A stretch of 64,000 bases of DNA from positions 372,001-436,000 of the forward strand of contig NZ_CP046120.1 of assembly GCF_009707465.1 (NCBI RefSeq). The letters run 5' to 3'. Shown here piece by piece: positions 8,547-18,000 of the stretch. The notes beneath the pieces are model-generated. The model was given only the letters and a program-made list of their open reading frames with translations, ran no database searches and had not been told where the DNA came from. The position numbers were made by a program, and so were the translations under genes. This DNA comes from Novosphingobium sp. Gsoil 351 (GTDB lineage Bacteria; Pseudomonadota; Alphaproteobacteria; Sphingomonadales; Sphingomonadaceae). Every line of letters starts with the position of its first letter. The first letter of the stretch is position 1.

Positions 8547-9690
8547 TCAGGTTTGGCGCTGCAAACTTGCCCCAAGCGTCCATAAGCTTGAACCTGAGCG
8601 CGCGCAGGTCGCTGCGCAGGTAGGCTTTCTCGGTGGCGGTCCCGACGCTGTGGGCGAGCGCCATCTCGGCGACCATCGCCGGGACCTGCGGCATCTTCTC
8701 CGCCGCCCAGTCGCGGAAGCTCGAGCGGAACCCGTGCACGGTTTCGCTGCGGCCGGCGTTGCGCAGCATCTTTGCAAGGCTCATGTCCGAGAGCGGGCCC
8801 TGACGCGCCGCCGGGAACAGGAGCCCCTCACTTCCGAACCGCGCCGCGCGGTCGAGCACGGCGAGCGCGGCAGAATTGAGAGTGACGACATGCGGGACGC
8901 TCGACTTCATCACCTCGGCGGGGCGCGACCAGGTGCGCGCCTCGCGATCGATTTGCGCCCATGTGGCCTGGCGCACCTCGCCGCTGCGCGCAGCGGTGAG
9001 TATGGCGAAAAGAAGCCCGAGCCGCGCGGACGACTCGACCTTGTCGAGCTCGCCAGCAACCAGCGAGGGGACCTCAGCGTAGGGTACCGCGGCGAACCCC
9101 TGTGAACGCGGTTGGCGCGCGAGGCCGCGGCGCACCTCGGCGGGATCGGGAGGGCGCTCGGACCGCCAGCCCTTGGCTTTGGCGAACGCCAGCACCTGCT
9201 GGATGCGGTGGCGCACCTTGCGTGCCTGCTGCGGTTTTTCGGTCCAGATGGGTGCGAGCGCCGCGATGACGTGCTCGCTGCCAATCTCGTCCACCCGTTT
9301 AGAGCCCAGCGTCGGGAGCGCGTGCTGCTCGAGCGAGGCCTTAAAGGCGATCGCGGTCTTATCCGCCCAGCCCTTGCCGAGCTCGGCGTGCGCCTTGTCG
9401 ACCGCCTCGGCGAAGGTCGGGACCGTTGGCTCAACAAAGTCGCGCGCGGCAAGCGGATCCTTGCCCTGTCGCGCGAGCTTGCGCAGCGCGGCCGCCTTTT
9501 CGCGCGCCTCGGCCAGGGTGAGGTCGCTAAGCGCGCCAAGGCCGACGTCCTGGCGGCGGCCGGCGTGCTGGACGCGCAGCACCCACGATTTGGCCCCGCT
9601 TGCCTTGACCCGCAGGAGCAGTCCCGCCCCGTCGGAATAGACCCTAGGTCCTTTCGCGTTTTTCACGGTCAGGGCGGTCAGGTTGCCCAT
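8512..9690 (-). CDS. Tyrosine-type site-specific integrase (P4-like, DUF4102 arm domain)
   Basis: A 392-aa integrase. The N-terminal arm-binding domain (residues 1-85: GLLLRVKASGAKSWVLR, LGALSDLTLAEAREKA) is the DUF4102/Arm-DNA-bind type of P4-family integrases. It is followed by a SAM-like core-binding domain and a catalytic domain with the active-site Arg in AARSGEVRQATW, the HxxR motif HGFRSSFRDW, the second His in ALAHSVG and the nucleophile Tyr in KAYLRSDL. All catalytic residues are present, so it may be functional. Such enzymes insert elements at tRNA or similar sites next to their own gene; here the flank at 9691-9990 holds only a T-arm-like fragment. It heads the element's minus-strand gene set. 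Confidence 0.95.
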   Translation of the reverse strand: MGNLTALTVKNAKGPRVYSDGAGLLLRVKASGAKSWVLRVQHAGRRQDVGLGALSDLTLAEAREKAAALRKLARQGKDPLAARDFVEPTVPTFAEAVDKAHAELGKGWADKTAIAFKASLEQHALPTLGSKRVDEIGSEHVIAALAPIWTEKPQQARKVRHRIQQVLAFAKAKGWRSERPPDPAEVRRGLARQPRSQGFAAVPYAEVPSLVAGELDKVESSARLGLLFAILTAARSGEVRQATWAQIDREARTWSRPAEVMKSSVPHVVTLNSAALAVLDRAARFGSEGLLFPAARQGPLSDMSLAKMLRNAGRSETVHGFRSSFRDWAAEKMPQVPAMVAEMALAHSVGTATEKAYLRSDLRALRFKLMDAWGKFAAPNLNASQQRSRRGE

Positions 9691-10100
9691 AACTTTTTAT
9701 CTGCCGCCGCCCCTGTGCCCGAGCCCCCATCGGGGTCAACTGTCTGCAACCGTCCGTTCGAAGAATGTGGATTCGAACCAGTCCGGACCAACATTCGTTC
9801 CCACACTGTGGGCGGGCTTGAGCGGGACGTCAACGGATTATGTCGGACGGTCCCGGGGGTAAAAGGCACGTATTTTGGCGGAAAAAGGCGCTTTCAAGGA
9901 CCTGCTGGGACAACGCGGGAATGGCTCCACTTTCCAACTCGGGGAGCCATTTCATTTTCCCGGCTTGGGACACCCTGATCGTCCAGTGCGACGGATCACA
10001 AACGGCCTGATTTCCATCCTGTAAGAGCGGATCGTTCGTATGACTGGCGGACGAACGAATTTTGTCGCATGGTGCGACCATAATTAGGCGGGGGGAACGC
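9691..10100. other. Intergenic region between the integrase and the MBL-GAF gene
   Basis: About 410 bp with no gene I can support. Contents: GGATTCGAACC at 9769-9779, which on the minus strand spells a tRNA T-arm core but lacks matching stems; a hairpin with 9-bp arms AATGGCTCC (9920-9928) / GGAGCCATT (9943-9951); and two inverted repeats nearer the MBL-GAF start. The first part is the likely location of one attachment end. Confidence 0.5.
10033..10078. promoter_or_regulatory. Two inverted repeats upstream of the MBL-GAF gene
   Basis: CGTTCG (10033-10038) / CGAACG (10052-10057) and GTCGCA (10064-10069) / TGCGAC (10073-10078) lie in tandem 22-68 bp before the start codon. The second has a 3-bp centre and looks like a regulator site. 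No convincing sigma-70 spacing was found here. Confidence 0.35.
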
Positions 10101-11903
10101 ATGCAGGTCCGCTTCTGGGGAACGCGGGGCTCGATAGCCAAGCCAGGCCCAGACACCGTGCGCTATGGCGGCAACACGTCCTGCGTTCAGGTTACTTCGC
10201 CTGGCGGCACGATGATCATCATCGATTGCGGAACCGGCGCCCACGATCTGGGCCAGCACATCCTGAAGAACCGTTTGACCGGGAATGAAGGCTCGATCCT
10301 CATCAGCCACACCCATTGGGATCACATCCAGGGAATTCCGTTTTTCGCCCCGCTGTTCGTGCCGGGCAACGCCTGGACATTCTATGCCCCGCGTGGGTTT
10401 GGCGACACGCTTCGCGAAACCCTCGCCGGACAGATGGAGTTCACCTATTTCCCGGTGACGCTCGATGCCTTCGGCGCGAAGGTCGATTATCGCGATCTGG
10501 TCGAGCAGACCTTCGACCTGGGCGACGTGCGCATCACCACGCGGTTTCTGAACCACCCCGCGCTGACCTTGTCGTACAAGCTGGAATGCAACGGCGCGAC
10601 GATGGTCTATTCGTGCGACCACGAACCCCATTCGCACGAGCTTGCCGATGGCGAAGGGACGATTCATGGTCAGGACCGCGAACACAGCGAGTGGTTCACT
10701 GGCGCCGACCTGGTAATCCACGACGCACAATACACCCCCGCGGAATATGCGAGCAAGGTCGGCTGGGGCCACTCGACGCCGCAATATGCGGTGCAGATGT
10801 GCCGCGAGGCGGGGGTCCGCAAACTGGCGTTGACCCACTACGACCCGACCCGCACCGACGCCCAGGTTGACGCGATACTTGAGGAATTGCGCGCCGCAGC
10901 GCCGGCCAACGATCGCCTTGAAGTGATCGGTGCGGCTGAGGGGATGATTCTCGAGGTGACTTGCGAAGGCAAGGTTCCGGGCGCCGCCCCCACCGCGAAG
11001 GCGCCCGCGCCCAAGCCCCTGCCGACCCGCATCCCGGTGGTCCGCATCGTCGGCCAGGCGCCCGCGCTCAACGATCCGCTCCACCTCGGCCTGATCGACG
11101 AGGGCCTGCAAATCCTAGACGAGGCCGAAGGCGAAGGCGGCGGCGGCTTGACCAAGACCGCAGTCGGCCTGGTGGTGGTCAAGGCCGATAGCCTCGCACC
11201 CGACGAGAGTATCCTCGACGCCATCGAACGCGCCACTTCGGGGCTCGAATCGGTGCCACCGGTGATCGTCGTGAGCGACCAGACCAAGCCGCGCGAGCTG
11301 AACCTGCCCAAGGGCGCGGACTGGCTCAAGCGGCCGTTCTCGCGCGAGTTCGCCCGCGCGCGGATGCGCACCGCCCTGCTCCGCAATCAGTTCAAATGGG
11401 TACCCGCCCCCATCCCGCCCGACGAGCTCCAACGCCTCGCCGCGTTGCACGCACTGGGGCTGCTCGATACGCCCGCGGAGGAACGGTTCGATCGCCTGAC
11501 CCGCGTCACCGCGGCCTTGTTCGACGTACCCATCGCGCTCGTCTCGCTGGTCGACGCCAACCGCCAGTGGTTCAAGTCGTGCGTCGGTACCGATATCAAG
11601 GAATCGTCGCGCGAGGTCTCGTTTTGCGCCTACGCGGTCGCCGAACGCGAGATGCTGGTGATCCCCGACGCACTGCGCGACGACCGCTTCGCCGATAATC
11701 CGGTGGTTTCGGGTCCGCCCTATGTGCGGTTCTACGCCGGCGCGCCGATCTTCATGAGCGACGGCACTTGCGCCGGCACGCTATGCGTGATCGACGGACG
11801 CCCCCGCGATTTCACCGACGAGGACCGCGATCGGCTGCGCGATCTTGCGGCGATCGTGCAGCAGGAACTGCTTTCGAGCAGCTTCGCCCACGCTATGGCC
11901 TGA
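10101..11903 (+). CDS. MBL-fold hydrolase / pseudo-receiver / GAF fusion protein
   Basis: A 600-aa protein. The start at 10101 follows a GGGGGAA ribosome site and begins directly with the fold (MQVRFWGTRGS). Residues 1-290: metallo-beta-lactamase fold of the RNase Z/phosphodiesterase-like kind, with the metal motif HTHWDH (H70-H75), the later FLNHPALT, VYSCDHE and IHDAQYT segments and a final LTHYDPTRTD. Residues about 320-430 look like a degenerate response-regulator receiver (VPPVIVVSDQ, GADWLKRPFSREFARARM) lacking the phospho-accepting Asp. Residues about 440-595: GAF domain (LGLLDTPAEERFDRLTR, PIALVSLVDANRQWFKS, SFCAYAV, YAGAPIF). It could hydrolyse a cyclic nucleotide or other phosphodiester under control of the sensory domains; that is inference. 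Cytosolic. Convergent with the CHAT gene, stops 21 bp apart. Confidence 0.85.
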   Translation: MQVRFWGTRGSIAKPGPDTVRYGGNTSCVQVTSPGGTMIIIDCGTGAHDLGQHILKNRLTGNEGSILISHTHWDHIQGIPFFAPLFVPGNAWTFYAPRGFGDTLRETLAGQMEFTYFPVTLDAFGAKVDYRDLVEQTFDLGDVRITTRFLNHPALTLSYKLECNGATMVYSCDHEPHSHELADGEGTIHGQDREHSEWFTGADLVIHDAQYTPAEYASKVGWGHSTPQYAVQMCREAGVRKLALTHYDPTRTDAQVDAILEELRAAAPANDRLEVIGAAEGMILEVTCEGKVPGAAPTAKAPAPKPLPTRIPVVRIVGQAPALNDPLHLGLIDEGLQILDEAEGEGGGGLTKTAVGLVVVKADSLAPDESILDAIERATSGLESVPPVIVVSDQTKPRELNLPKGADWLKRPFSREFARARMRTALLRNQFKWVPAPIPPDELQRLAALHALGLLDTPAEERFDRLTRVTAALFDVPIALVSLVDANRQWFKSCVGTDIKESSREVSFCAYAVAEREMLVIPDALRDDRFADNPVVSGPPYVRFYAGAPIFMSDGTCAGTLCVIDGRPRDFTDEDRDRLRDLAAIVQQELLSSSFAHAMA

Positions 11904-11924
11904 ACCGACTGCGCGTGGCAGCAG

Positions 11925-14900
11925 TTATCGTGCGACTGGGAGAGCCGATGCGCCCGACGCAGTGACGTTCGTCGGGACCAGAGGCTTGGCCCCATCGCCC
12001 AGGATGATGAACGCCGACCAGTAGAACGGGTGCGAAGTCTGCGGGTCATCCATCAGTTTTTCCTGCGCCTGCTCCAGCGCCGCCGCGATCGGCACGCCCG
12101 GCGCGGCGTCCAACAGACCACCGATCAACCGCTTGGTGGCGTCGTAGTCGTCGGGCACCGGCCAATGGCTGGCGATCACCGACCGCGCCCCCGCCCCGAC
12201 GAAGGCCCGGACCAAGCCGTCGAGCGCGAAGTTGCCGCCAGTGGTGACGCCAGCGTCGCGCGATGCGCCAACGGTCGCCATCCCCGCGGTATCGCACGCC
12301 GAGAGTATCACCAGGTCGGCGTTCAACTTGAGGTCGAAGATCTCGCGAAAGGTCAGCAGGCCATCCGAACCGCTGTCGCCGAACGACGTCACCAGCGCCG
12401 GCCGTGCCGGGCAACCGGGCCGAGGCGCGGTGACGAGGCCGTGCGTGGCGAAGTGGAGCACGCGATATTGGTCTAGCGTGGAGTCGGCCAGCAGCGCGCT
12501 GTCGGTGAACTGGGCATCGGTGCGGACATCGCCCCCGCCGCGAACGAGCTTGCCTTGGGCAAAGAAGAGCTCGTCGGGCGAGATCGGCGACTGCCACGTC
12601 TCGATTGGCCAATCGCATTCGGTCGCCACGGCACCCACCGGACGCGTCGCGGGCACCGCGTTGTGCCCAAGTCCCAGATAGTTCTTCGTTGCCGTCGAAG
12701 GCTTTAACGCGCGAATGTCGAGGAACCCGCGCGGGCTCACCGCGATCGAGACTTCGCGGCCGCGGCCAAGCCAGTCCACCCCGGTGAAATCGAACGCATC
12801 GCCGTCGGAACGCTTCATCCGCGCCTGGTAGGCAGTGACCCCGCGGTCGGCTGTAACCAGCAGATATGGGGGCAGTTGCAGCATCGGCCCGTCAGGCTCG
12901 AAGATCAGGTGCTTGAGGCCCTGGACGTCGCCGTCGATACCGCCGAACAGCTTGGTATAGAGCTGCCGGGCGCGGACCACATCAAACGGGTAATTGACCT
13001 GTTCGCCGTTCTCGACCTTGACGATGCTGTCGCGCAGAACCTGCACGTCCTGCTCAAGTCCTGCGAGTTTGCCTGGGATCGGCAGGACCCGCGCCGAATC
13101 CGCGGTGACGAACAGCGCGTAGATGTCGTCGGCGACGACCATCAGCTTGTAATAGCCCTCGCCCGGTCGCAACGCGCTTTGGAGATCGCCGATCGCCAGG
13201 CTTTGCGGAGCGAGCACGTTGTAGCGCGGGAATGCCGACAGCTTCGAAGTGAGGGCAACCTGATCCTGCTTAAGCGAGTTTAGCGTTTCTCGCCCAACCC
13301 GAAGATTCTCGATGTCCTGCGGCGTCGGCTTTTCGTTTGCGCTCATCCGCGCCACGTCAGCCTCGAGGCGGGCGACTTCGCGGGTCCGCGCGACCGACAG
13401 GCGGAACAGCGACGAAGCTTCGTCGTTGCCTTCGGACAGTTCGCGCGCGAGGATCGCCTGAGTCTGCGCCACGCCGGGGCGCTGGAGCACTTGCGAAGCG
13501 GCGAACAGGTCCTTGGCCGCATCCGCGCCACCGTCACCGGCGAGCAGCGCAAAATAGGGACTCAGCATCGTCCGCAGGGTCGATCCCGAATCGGGAATGG
13601 CCGGCGCGGCGGCAACGACCTGCGCATACAGCGCACGCGCGCCGGTGGCGTCGCCGCTACGGCGAAGGTAGGCGGCCTTGCGCGCCTGTGCCGCCAACAA
13701 CGCGGGCGAACTGGGATAGGCCGCTCCGATCGCCGCGATCGCCTTGTCCAACGATGCGAGCGCATCGCTGCCCCGGCCCTGTGCCTCCGCGATCAGCGCC
13801 AGTTCGATCTGTATTTCCGAGCGAAGAAACCCGGTCGAGACGACGCGTCCTTCGCGGACCTCGTCGATGACCCGCAGGGCATCGTTGAGCAATGGCGTGG
13901 CATCGTCGAGGCGGCCACGTTGACGGTTGGCGATCCCGCTGAGCATCTGCGCCTGCGCGTCGAGAATCTGGGCCCGCTCGCTCGCGCTCAGGCCGGGATC
14001 GATCCCGCCGAGGCGCTGCAGGGCGACGTTTTCGCGGTTGATCTGATCGGCCAGCGGGCTGTCGATAATCCCCTGGCGCAGCGCGTCCTCCGCGAAGTTC
14101 TCGCTCACCGCAGCGACAGGCTCGGACAGAACCTCGAGCGCGCGCAGCGACTGACGCTGGTTGAGTGCATTGATTGCGCGATAATTGCGCAGCAATCGCT
14201 GAGTGACCCCGTCGCCGCGCGCGATCTGGCGGTTTGCCTCGCCGAACAGATCGTCGGCGCCCTTGAAATTACCCAAATTGGACTGCTGCAGGCCCTGGTT
14301 GGCGAGCGCTTCGGCCAATCGCCCCGGATTGCTCCGGTCGCGCGCGGCGATTGTCTCGAAGAACTCGGCCGATTCAGCGAAGCGTCCGCCGTTGTTCCGA
14401 TTATAGGCTTCGTCGCGGGCGTCGCTAGCCTCGAGCAGTCCGGCCTGCACGCGGGCGAACGCGGCCGGATCACTGACTTCGGTGGTGGCGACGCGGATTT
14501 CGCCGTTCTGCGCACGGTCGTTTACCACAGTGGCGAGCGCCAGACGCAGCGCCGGATCGTAACCGGCAAGTCCCTCGACAAGATAGGAAACGCCGCCCCG
14601 CTGAACTGCATAGCGCCGGTAATCGACGTTCGAGCGGGAATCGCGGCAAGTCAACGCATCTACCGCGCCTAGGCCATCGAGCGTGGTCTTGTCCGTCGCA
14701 CCGCAGGCCAGGTCTAGGCCGGTCGTGCTGCTCGGCTCGGCGCCTACCACTACCGCACGGCGTACCGCGATCAAGCTGCCGATCGATCCGGCCGCATCTC
14801 GGCAGCTCAGACGATAGGCGCGATCGAACATATTCTTGAGACGCGGATCGAGCGGCGCGTTCTGCGCGGTGCAGGCGACGCCCGACGAGCCGATCCGAAA

Positions 14901-15011
14901 GCTGTTCCGCACTGAAATCGGACTAGTCGCTTGCGCCGCCGCCGGCGTAGGCAGGCTGATCACAAAGGCGAGCGCGGTCAACGCGCTGCCGCGAAGGGTG
15001 CGAGCGGTCAC
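11925..15011 (-). CDS. Exported TPR-CHAT protein (caspase/separase-like), cluster 1
   Basis: A 1028-aa protein with a GTG start at 15011 that overlaps the tpsA1 stop (GTGA), so it is translationally coupled. A signal peptide is clear (LRGSALTALAFVISLPTPAAAQA, cut after about residue 27). Residues 28-150 are a cysteine-containing N-terminal region shared with the second CHAT protein. Residues 200-620 are helical and TPR-like (RNNGGRFAESAEFFETIAARD and following). The CHAT peptidase domain covers about 700-1020, with the catalytic His in HFATHG (H857) and Cys in LSACDTA (C906), 49 residues apart. CHAT proteins belong to the clan CD peptidases with caspases and separase. The predicted location is periplasm or cell surface. 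Being the last gene of a TpsB/TpsA operon, it may process or survey the TpsA protein; this is inference. Confidence 0.9.
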   Translation of the reverse strand: MTARTLRGSALTALAFVISLPTPAAAQATSPISVRNSFRIGSSGVACTAQNAPLDPRLKNMFDRAYRLSCRDAAGSIGSLIAVRRAVVVGAEPSSTTGLDLACGATDKTTLDGLGAVDALTCRDSRSNVDYRRYAVQRGGVSYLVEGLAGYDPALRLALATVVNDRAQNGEIRVATTEVSDPAAFARVQAGLLEASDARDEAYNRNNGGRFAESAEFFETIAARDRSNPGRLAEALANQGLQQSNLGNFKGADDLFGEANRQIARGDGVTQRLLRNYRAINALNQRQSLRALEVLSEPVAAVSENFAEDALRQGIIDSPLADQINRENVALQRLGGIDPGLSASERAQILDAQAQMLSGIANRQRGRLDDATPLLNDALRVIDEVREGRVVSTGFLRSEIQIELALIAEAQGRGSDALASLDKAIAAIGAAYPSSPALLAAQARKAAYLRRSGDATGARALYAQVVAAAPAIPDSGSTLRTMLSPYFALLAGDGGADAAKDLFAASQVLQRPGVAQTQAILARELSEGNDEASSLFRLSVARTREVARLEADVARMSANEKPTPQDIENLRVGRETLNSLKQDQVALTSKLSAFPRYNVLAPQSLAIGDLQSALRPGEGYYKLMVVADDIYALFVTADSARVLPIPGKLAGLEQDVQVLRDSIVKVENGEQVNYPFDVVRARQLYTKLFGGIDGDVQGLKHLIFEPDGPMLQLPPYLLVTADRGVTAYQARMKRSDGDAFDFTGVDWLGRGREVSIAVSPRGFLDIRALKPSTATKNYLGLGHNAVPATRPVGAVATECDWPIETWQSPISPDELFFAQGKLVRGGGDVRTDAQFTDSALLADSTLDQYRVLHFATHGLVTAPRPGCPARPALVTSFGDSGSDGLLTFREIFDLKLNADLVILSACDTAGMATVGASRDAGVTTGGNFALDGLVRAFVGAGARSVIASHWPVPDDYDATKRLIGGLLDAAPGVPIAAALEQAQEKLMDDPQTSHPFYWSAFIILGDGAKPLVPTNVTASGASALPVAR

Positions 15012-18000
15012 GGCTTCTCTCCCTGAACGGTGGCTTCGTCGACAGCGGACCCGAACAGCGCGGGGTTGCCCGCCCCCGAAACCGGCTCGACGACATTGAC
15101 TTCGCCATCGAGCGCGCGGGTGCTGATCAACGGCGTCGGTGGGGCTATCGGCGAAGAACCTTCATCCGATTTGCTATCCTCGTCGTCCTTGTCGCTCGAG
15201 ACGTCCTCACCCTCGTCGGCATCGTCCGCCGCGGGGGCGACCGGTGACTCGTCGAGCGTCGCATTGGTGACGACCGTGATTTCGCTCGACAATGCGGCGA
15301 CCGGATCGCTTTGGGTGACGGTGCATATGCCGCTCAGAAACACGCAACCGTTGATCTGACTGTTGCTGCTGAACCCGGCGAATTGCTCGCTGTCGGGAGT
15401 CGGGTCGGCGATGATCTGATCGAACGCCGCCTTCCCGGTCACCGTACCCGTCGACGTTTGAAACTGGCCATTTATCACGATTTCCACGCCGCCCGTCGGG
15501 GGCGGTGTCGACGCGAAGACATCGGTGTTGTCGAAAGTCGTCAGGAACCCGGCGGGAACCGCGCGCGTGCCGGTGTTCTGAACGTAGAACGTCTTCCCGA
15601 TGCTGATCTCGAACCCCAGCGCGTTCAACACGCCGTCGGGCCGCTGCGTTGCGGCGGGTGCGTTCAACTCGTCGATATGGCCGGCATAGAGCGGATCGGC
15701 GCGCAGCTTGGTCAATATCGGGGCGCTGGCGACGTGGATGTTGTCGGCATCGATGAACACCAGCCCGCCGAGCGAGCCTGGGGAACCAGAGTCGACCTTG
15801 AGCGATCCACTCACCGTCTCGATTTCCACCGTGCCAGAGAGCAAGTCGATCTCGGTCGTGGGGGCAAATCCAGTGGCGGTCACCGCGCCCGCGATCCGCA
15901 CGATTCCGCTGGGAGTCTGGGTCGTCCGATCACCCGAGGCGAACAGGGCAACGCCGTTGGCGCCGTACAGTTGGCTGGCGTTGATCGTCAGCGTGCCGAC
16001 CGTCAGATCGGTGGCGAGGCCGGCAATGTCGGTCACGACGACATCGACCTCGCCGGCGCGCACGCGCGAGTATTCGTCGTTACTGAGGGCATAGCCGCTG
16101 CCTGGTGCCAGCCCGTCTCCGACAAACATTCCGTTGGCATTCGTCGAGGCGAGGAGAACTTCGCCTGTGGCCGACAGTCCATCGAGCGAACCCGTCGCGG
16201 CGATAGCGATATCTCCCGAAACCACGTCGATGCTGGGCGAACGCCATGCGCCGTTGATCGAGGCAAGGCCGCCCGCATCGACCCGAATGTAGTTGCCTGC
16301 CGTAATCGCCGAGGCGGTGAACGCCTGACCGGCTGCGGCACTGACATTACCCGCCTGGACCGCCCCGCCGAAGGTGATCGATCCACCTGTGCGTACCGGA
16401 TCTAGCGCGAAGATGGGCAAGGGTCCGGTGGTCGGCGACTGAAACTGGAGGAACACGTTCGAGGCCGAGTTGGCCATCGAGAAGTTGCCGACGTAGACCT
16501 GTCCGATCGGCTGGGTGCCAACCACTGCGGAGATCGGCCCTGTACTAACGTTGCTTCCCGCCAGCAGCAGGATCTGACGCCCCATCAAGGTCCCGGTGGA
16601 AATCCCGCCCCCGGCCTGGATGCCAAGGTCGAAACCCGCCGCAACGTTACCGGTGGCTACGGTTCCAGTAGAACTGCCAATGGCGATCTTGCGCAGGCCA
16701 CCCGAAGGAATCGTGATCCCGGCGTTCACGTTGCCCAGCGTGATATTTCCGCCCGCGGCCAGGATCGTGCGGTCGCCCACGGTAATGTCCGCCGTGCCCA
16801 ACGTCGTTCCCGCTATCAGCACCGCGACGCCAGGTGCGGTGATCGCTCCCGAAATGTTTAGTGACTGCTGCGTGTTCGCTTGGAGAATCGTCGTTGAGAT
16901 CGGTCCGCTTATCGTAATCGGTCCGCCCGTCGCGACCGGCGCCGTAGCGAAGATCGGTGCTGGATCGAAATTGCTCGTAATCTGGCCGCCCAACGCCTCC
17001 ATCGAGTTGTTGGCGATGTAGACGCGGGCTCCGGCGACGTTCGCAGTCGTGATGCTGCCTGTGGTCAGGCTCGTCCCCGGCAAGGCCAGGAAGGCTAGTC
17101 CCACGTTGACGTTGCCGACGGCGATCGAACCGGGCGAAGACACCCCGAAGTTGGCCCTCGCCGCAACGTCGCCTGCAACCACCGAAGTCTGCGAACGCAG
17201 TCCGACGTTGTATTCCGCCAGGGGATTGGTGCTTGGATTGACGATCCCCGCGCTCGCCCCCGCGATGGTCAGGACGCCGCCTGCATCGGCTTCGACCGTG
17301 TCGCCAGCGGTCAATTGCCCGGTCGTGATCGTTCCTGCAGCTACTAGATCTATACTCCCTCCGGTGGTCACGGCCCCCGTCGCCAGTGTGGTTCCGGCCG
17401 CGAGAGCGACGTCTGCGGCCTGGATGTTGCCGGTCGTGATCGAACCGCCCGCGGCGATGTCGAGCGGACCACCGAAAATCAGGTCGCCGGCGAGGATCGA
17501 GCCGCCGGTCGACAGCGACCCCGCGAAACCAACGTTGAAGTTGGCATAAGCAAGGAAATCCAGTGTCGAAGACAGCGACAGCGCATTACTGACGTTGATG
17601 GTTCCCAGCGTCGCCGGCCGGACAGCCGGAAGCACAAAGTTGCCGGCCGAAAGCGTCAGGTTGCCGACGTTCAAGGTAGCGCTGTCGAGCGACACCGCTA
17701 GCAGACCGGGGGTGGCCACCGTCATGCTGCCCGGCACGCCGACAGTCGCCGAGGTAAGTGTGAGCACCGATGGCGAGCTGCTGGTCACCTGATCGCCGCC
17801 CGCGATCAGTGACAGGTTCGAAATAGTCGCCGTGGCGTGATCGGCGACGAAGTTCAGGACCGAGTCGCCGACGAAGCCGGTTCCCGCTGTTGAGCCCGCG
17901 CCGCCACTCGCTATCGCGGTGGCTACGATATCGCCACCGCTCAGCGACCCGGGCTGGTCGAGGTGATTGAAGCGGTTCGAGATGAACACGCCGATGCCCC

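Larger units (their letters stand above)
6253..9690 (-). mobile_element. Remnant of a satellite/genomic-island integrative element
   Basis: All genes run on the minus strand in the order typical of phage satellites and small islands: tyrosine integrase, small unknown protein, AlpA-type regulator, primase-like winged-helix protein, then a gene-poor segment ending at a broken helix-turn-helix gene into which an IS256 element jumped. The left edge probably lies somewhere in 4647-6350. I could not find a matching pair of attachment repeats, and no intact tRNA is present next to the integrase, so the boundaries are approximate and the element is likely decayed. Confidence 0.6.

Noticed and set aside
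9769..9779. tRNA gene next to the integrase
   Set aside because: Only the T-loop core matches; no acceptor, anticodon or D stem can be drawn.
13491..14672. Plus-strand frame of 393 codons opposite the cluster 1 CHAT gene
   Set aside because: Antisense shadow in high-GC sequence; the minus strand has a recognisable TPR-CHAT protein.
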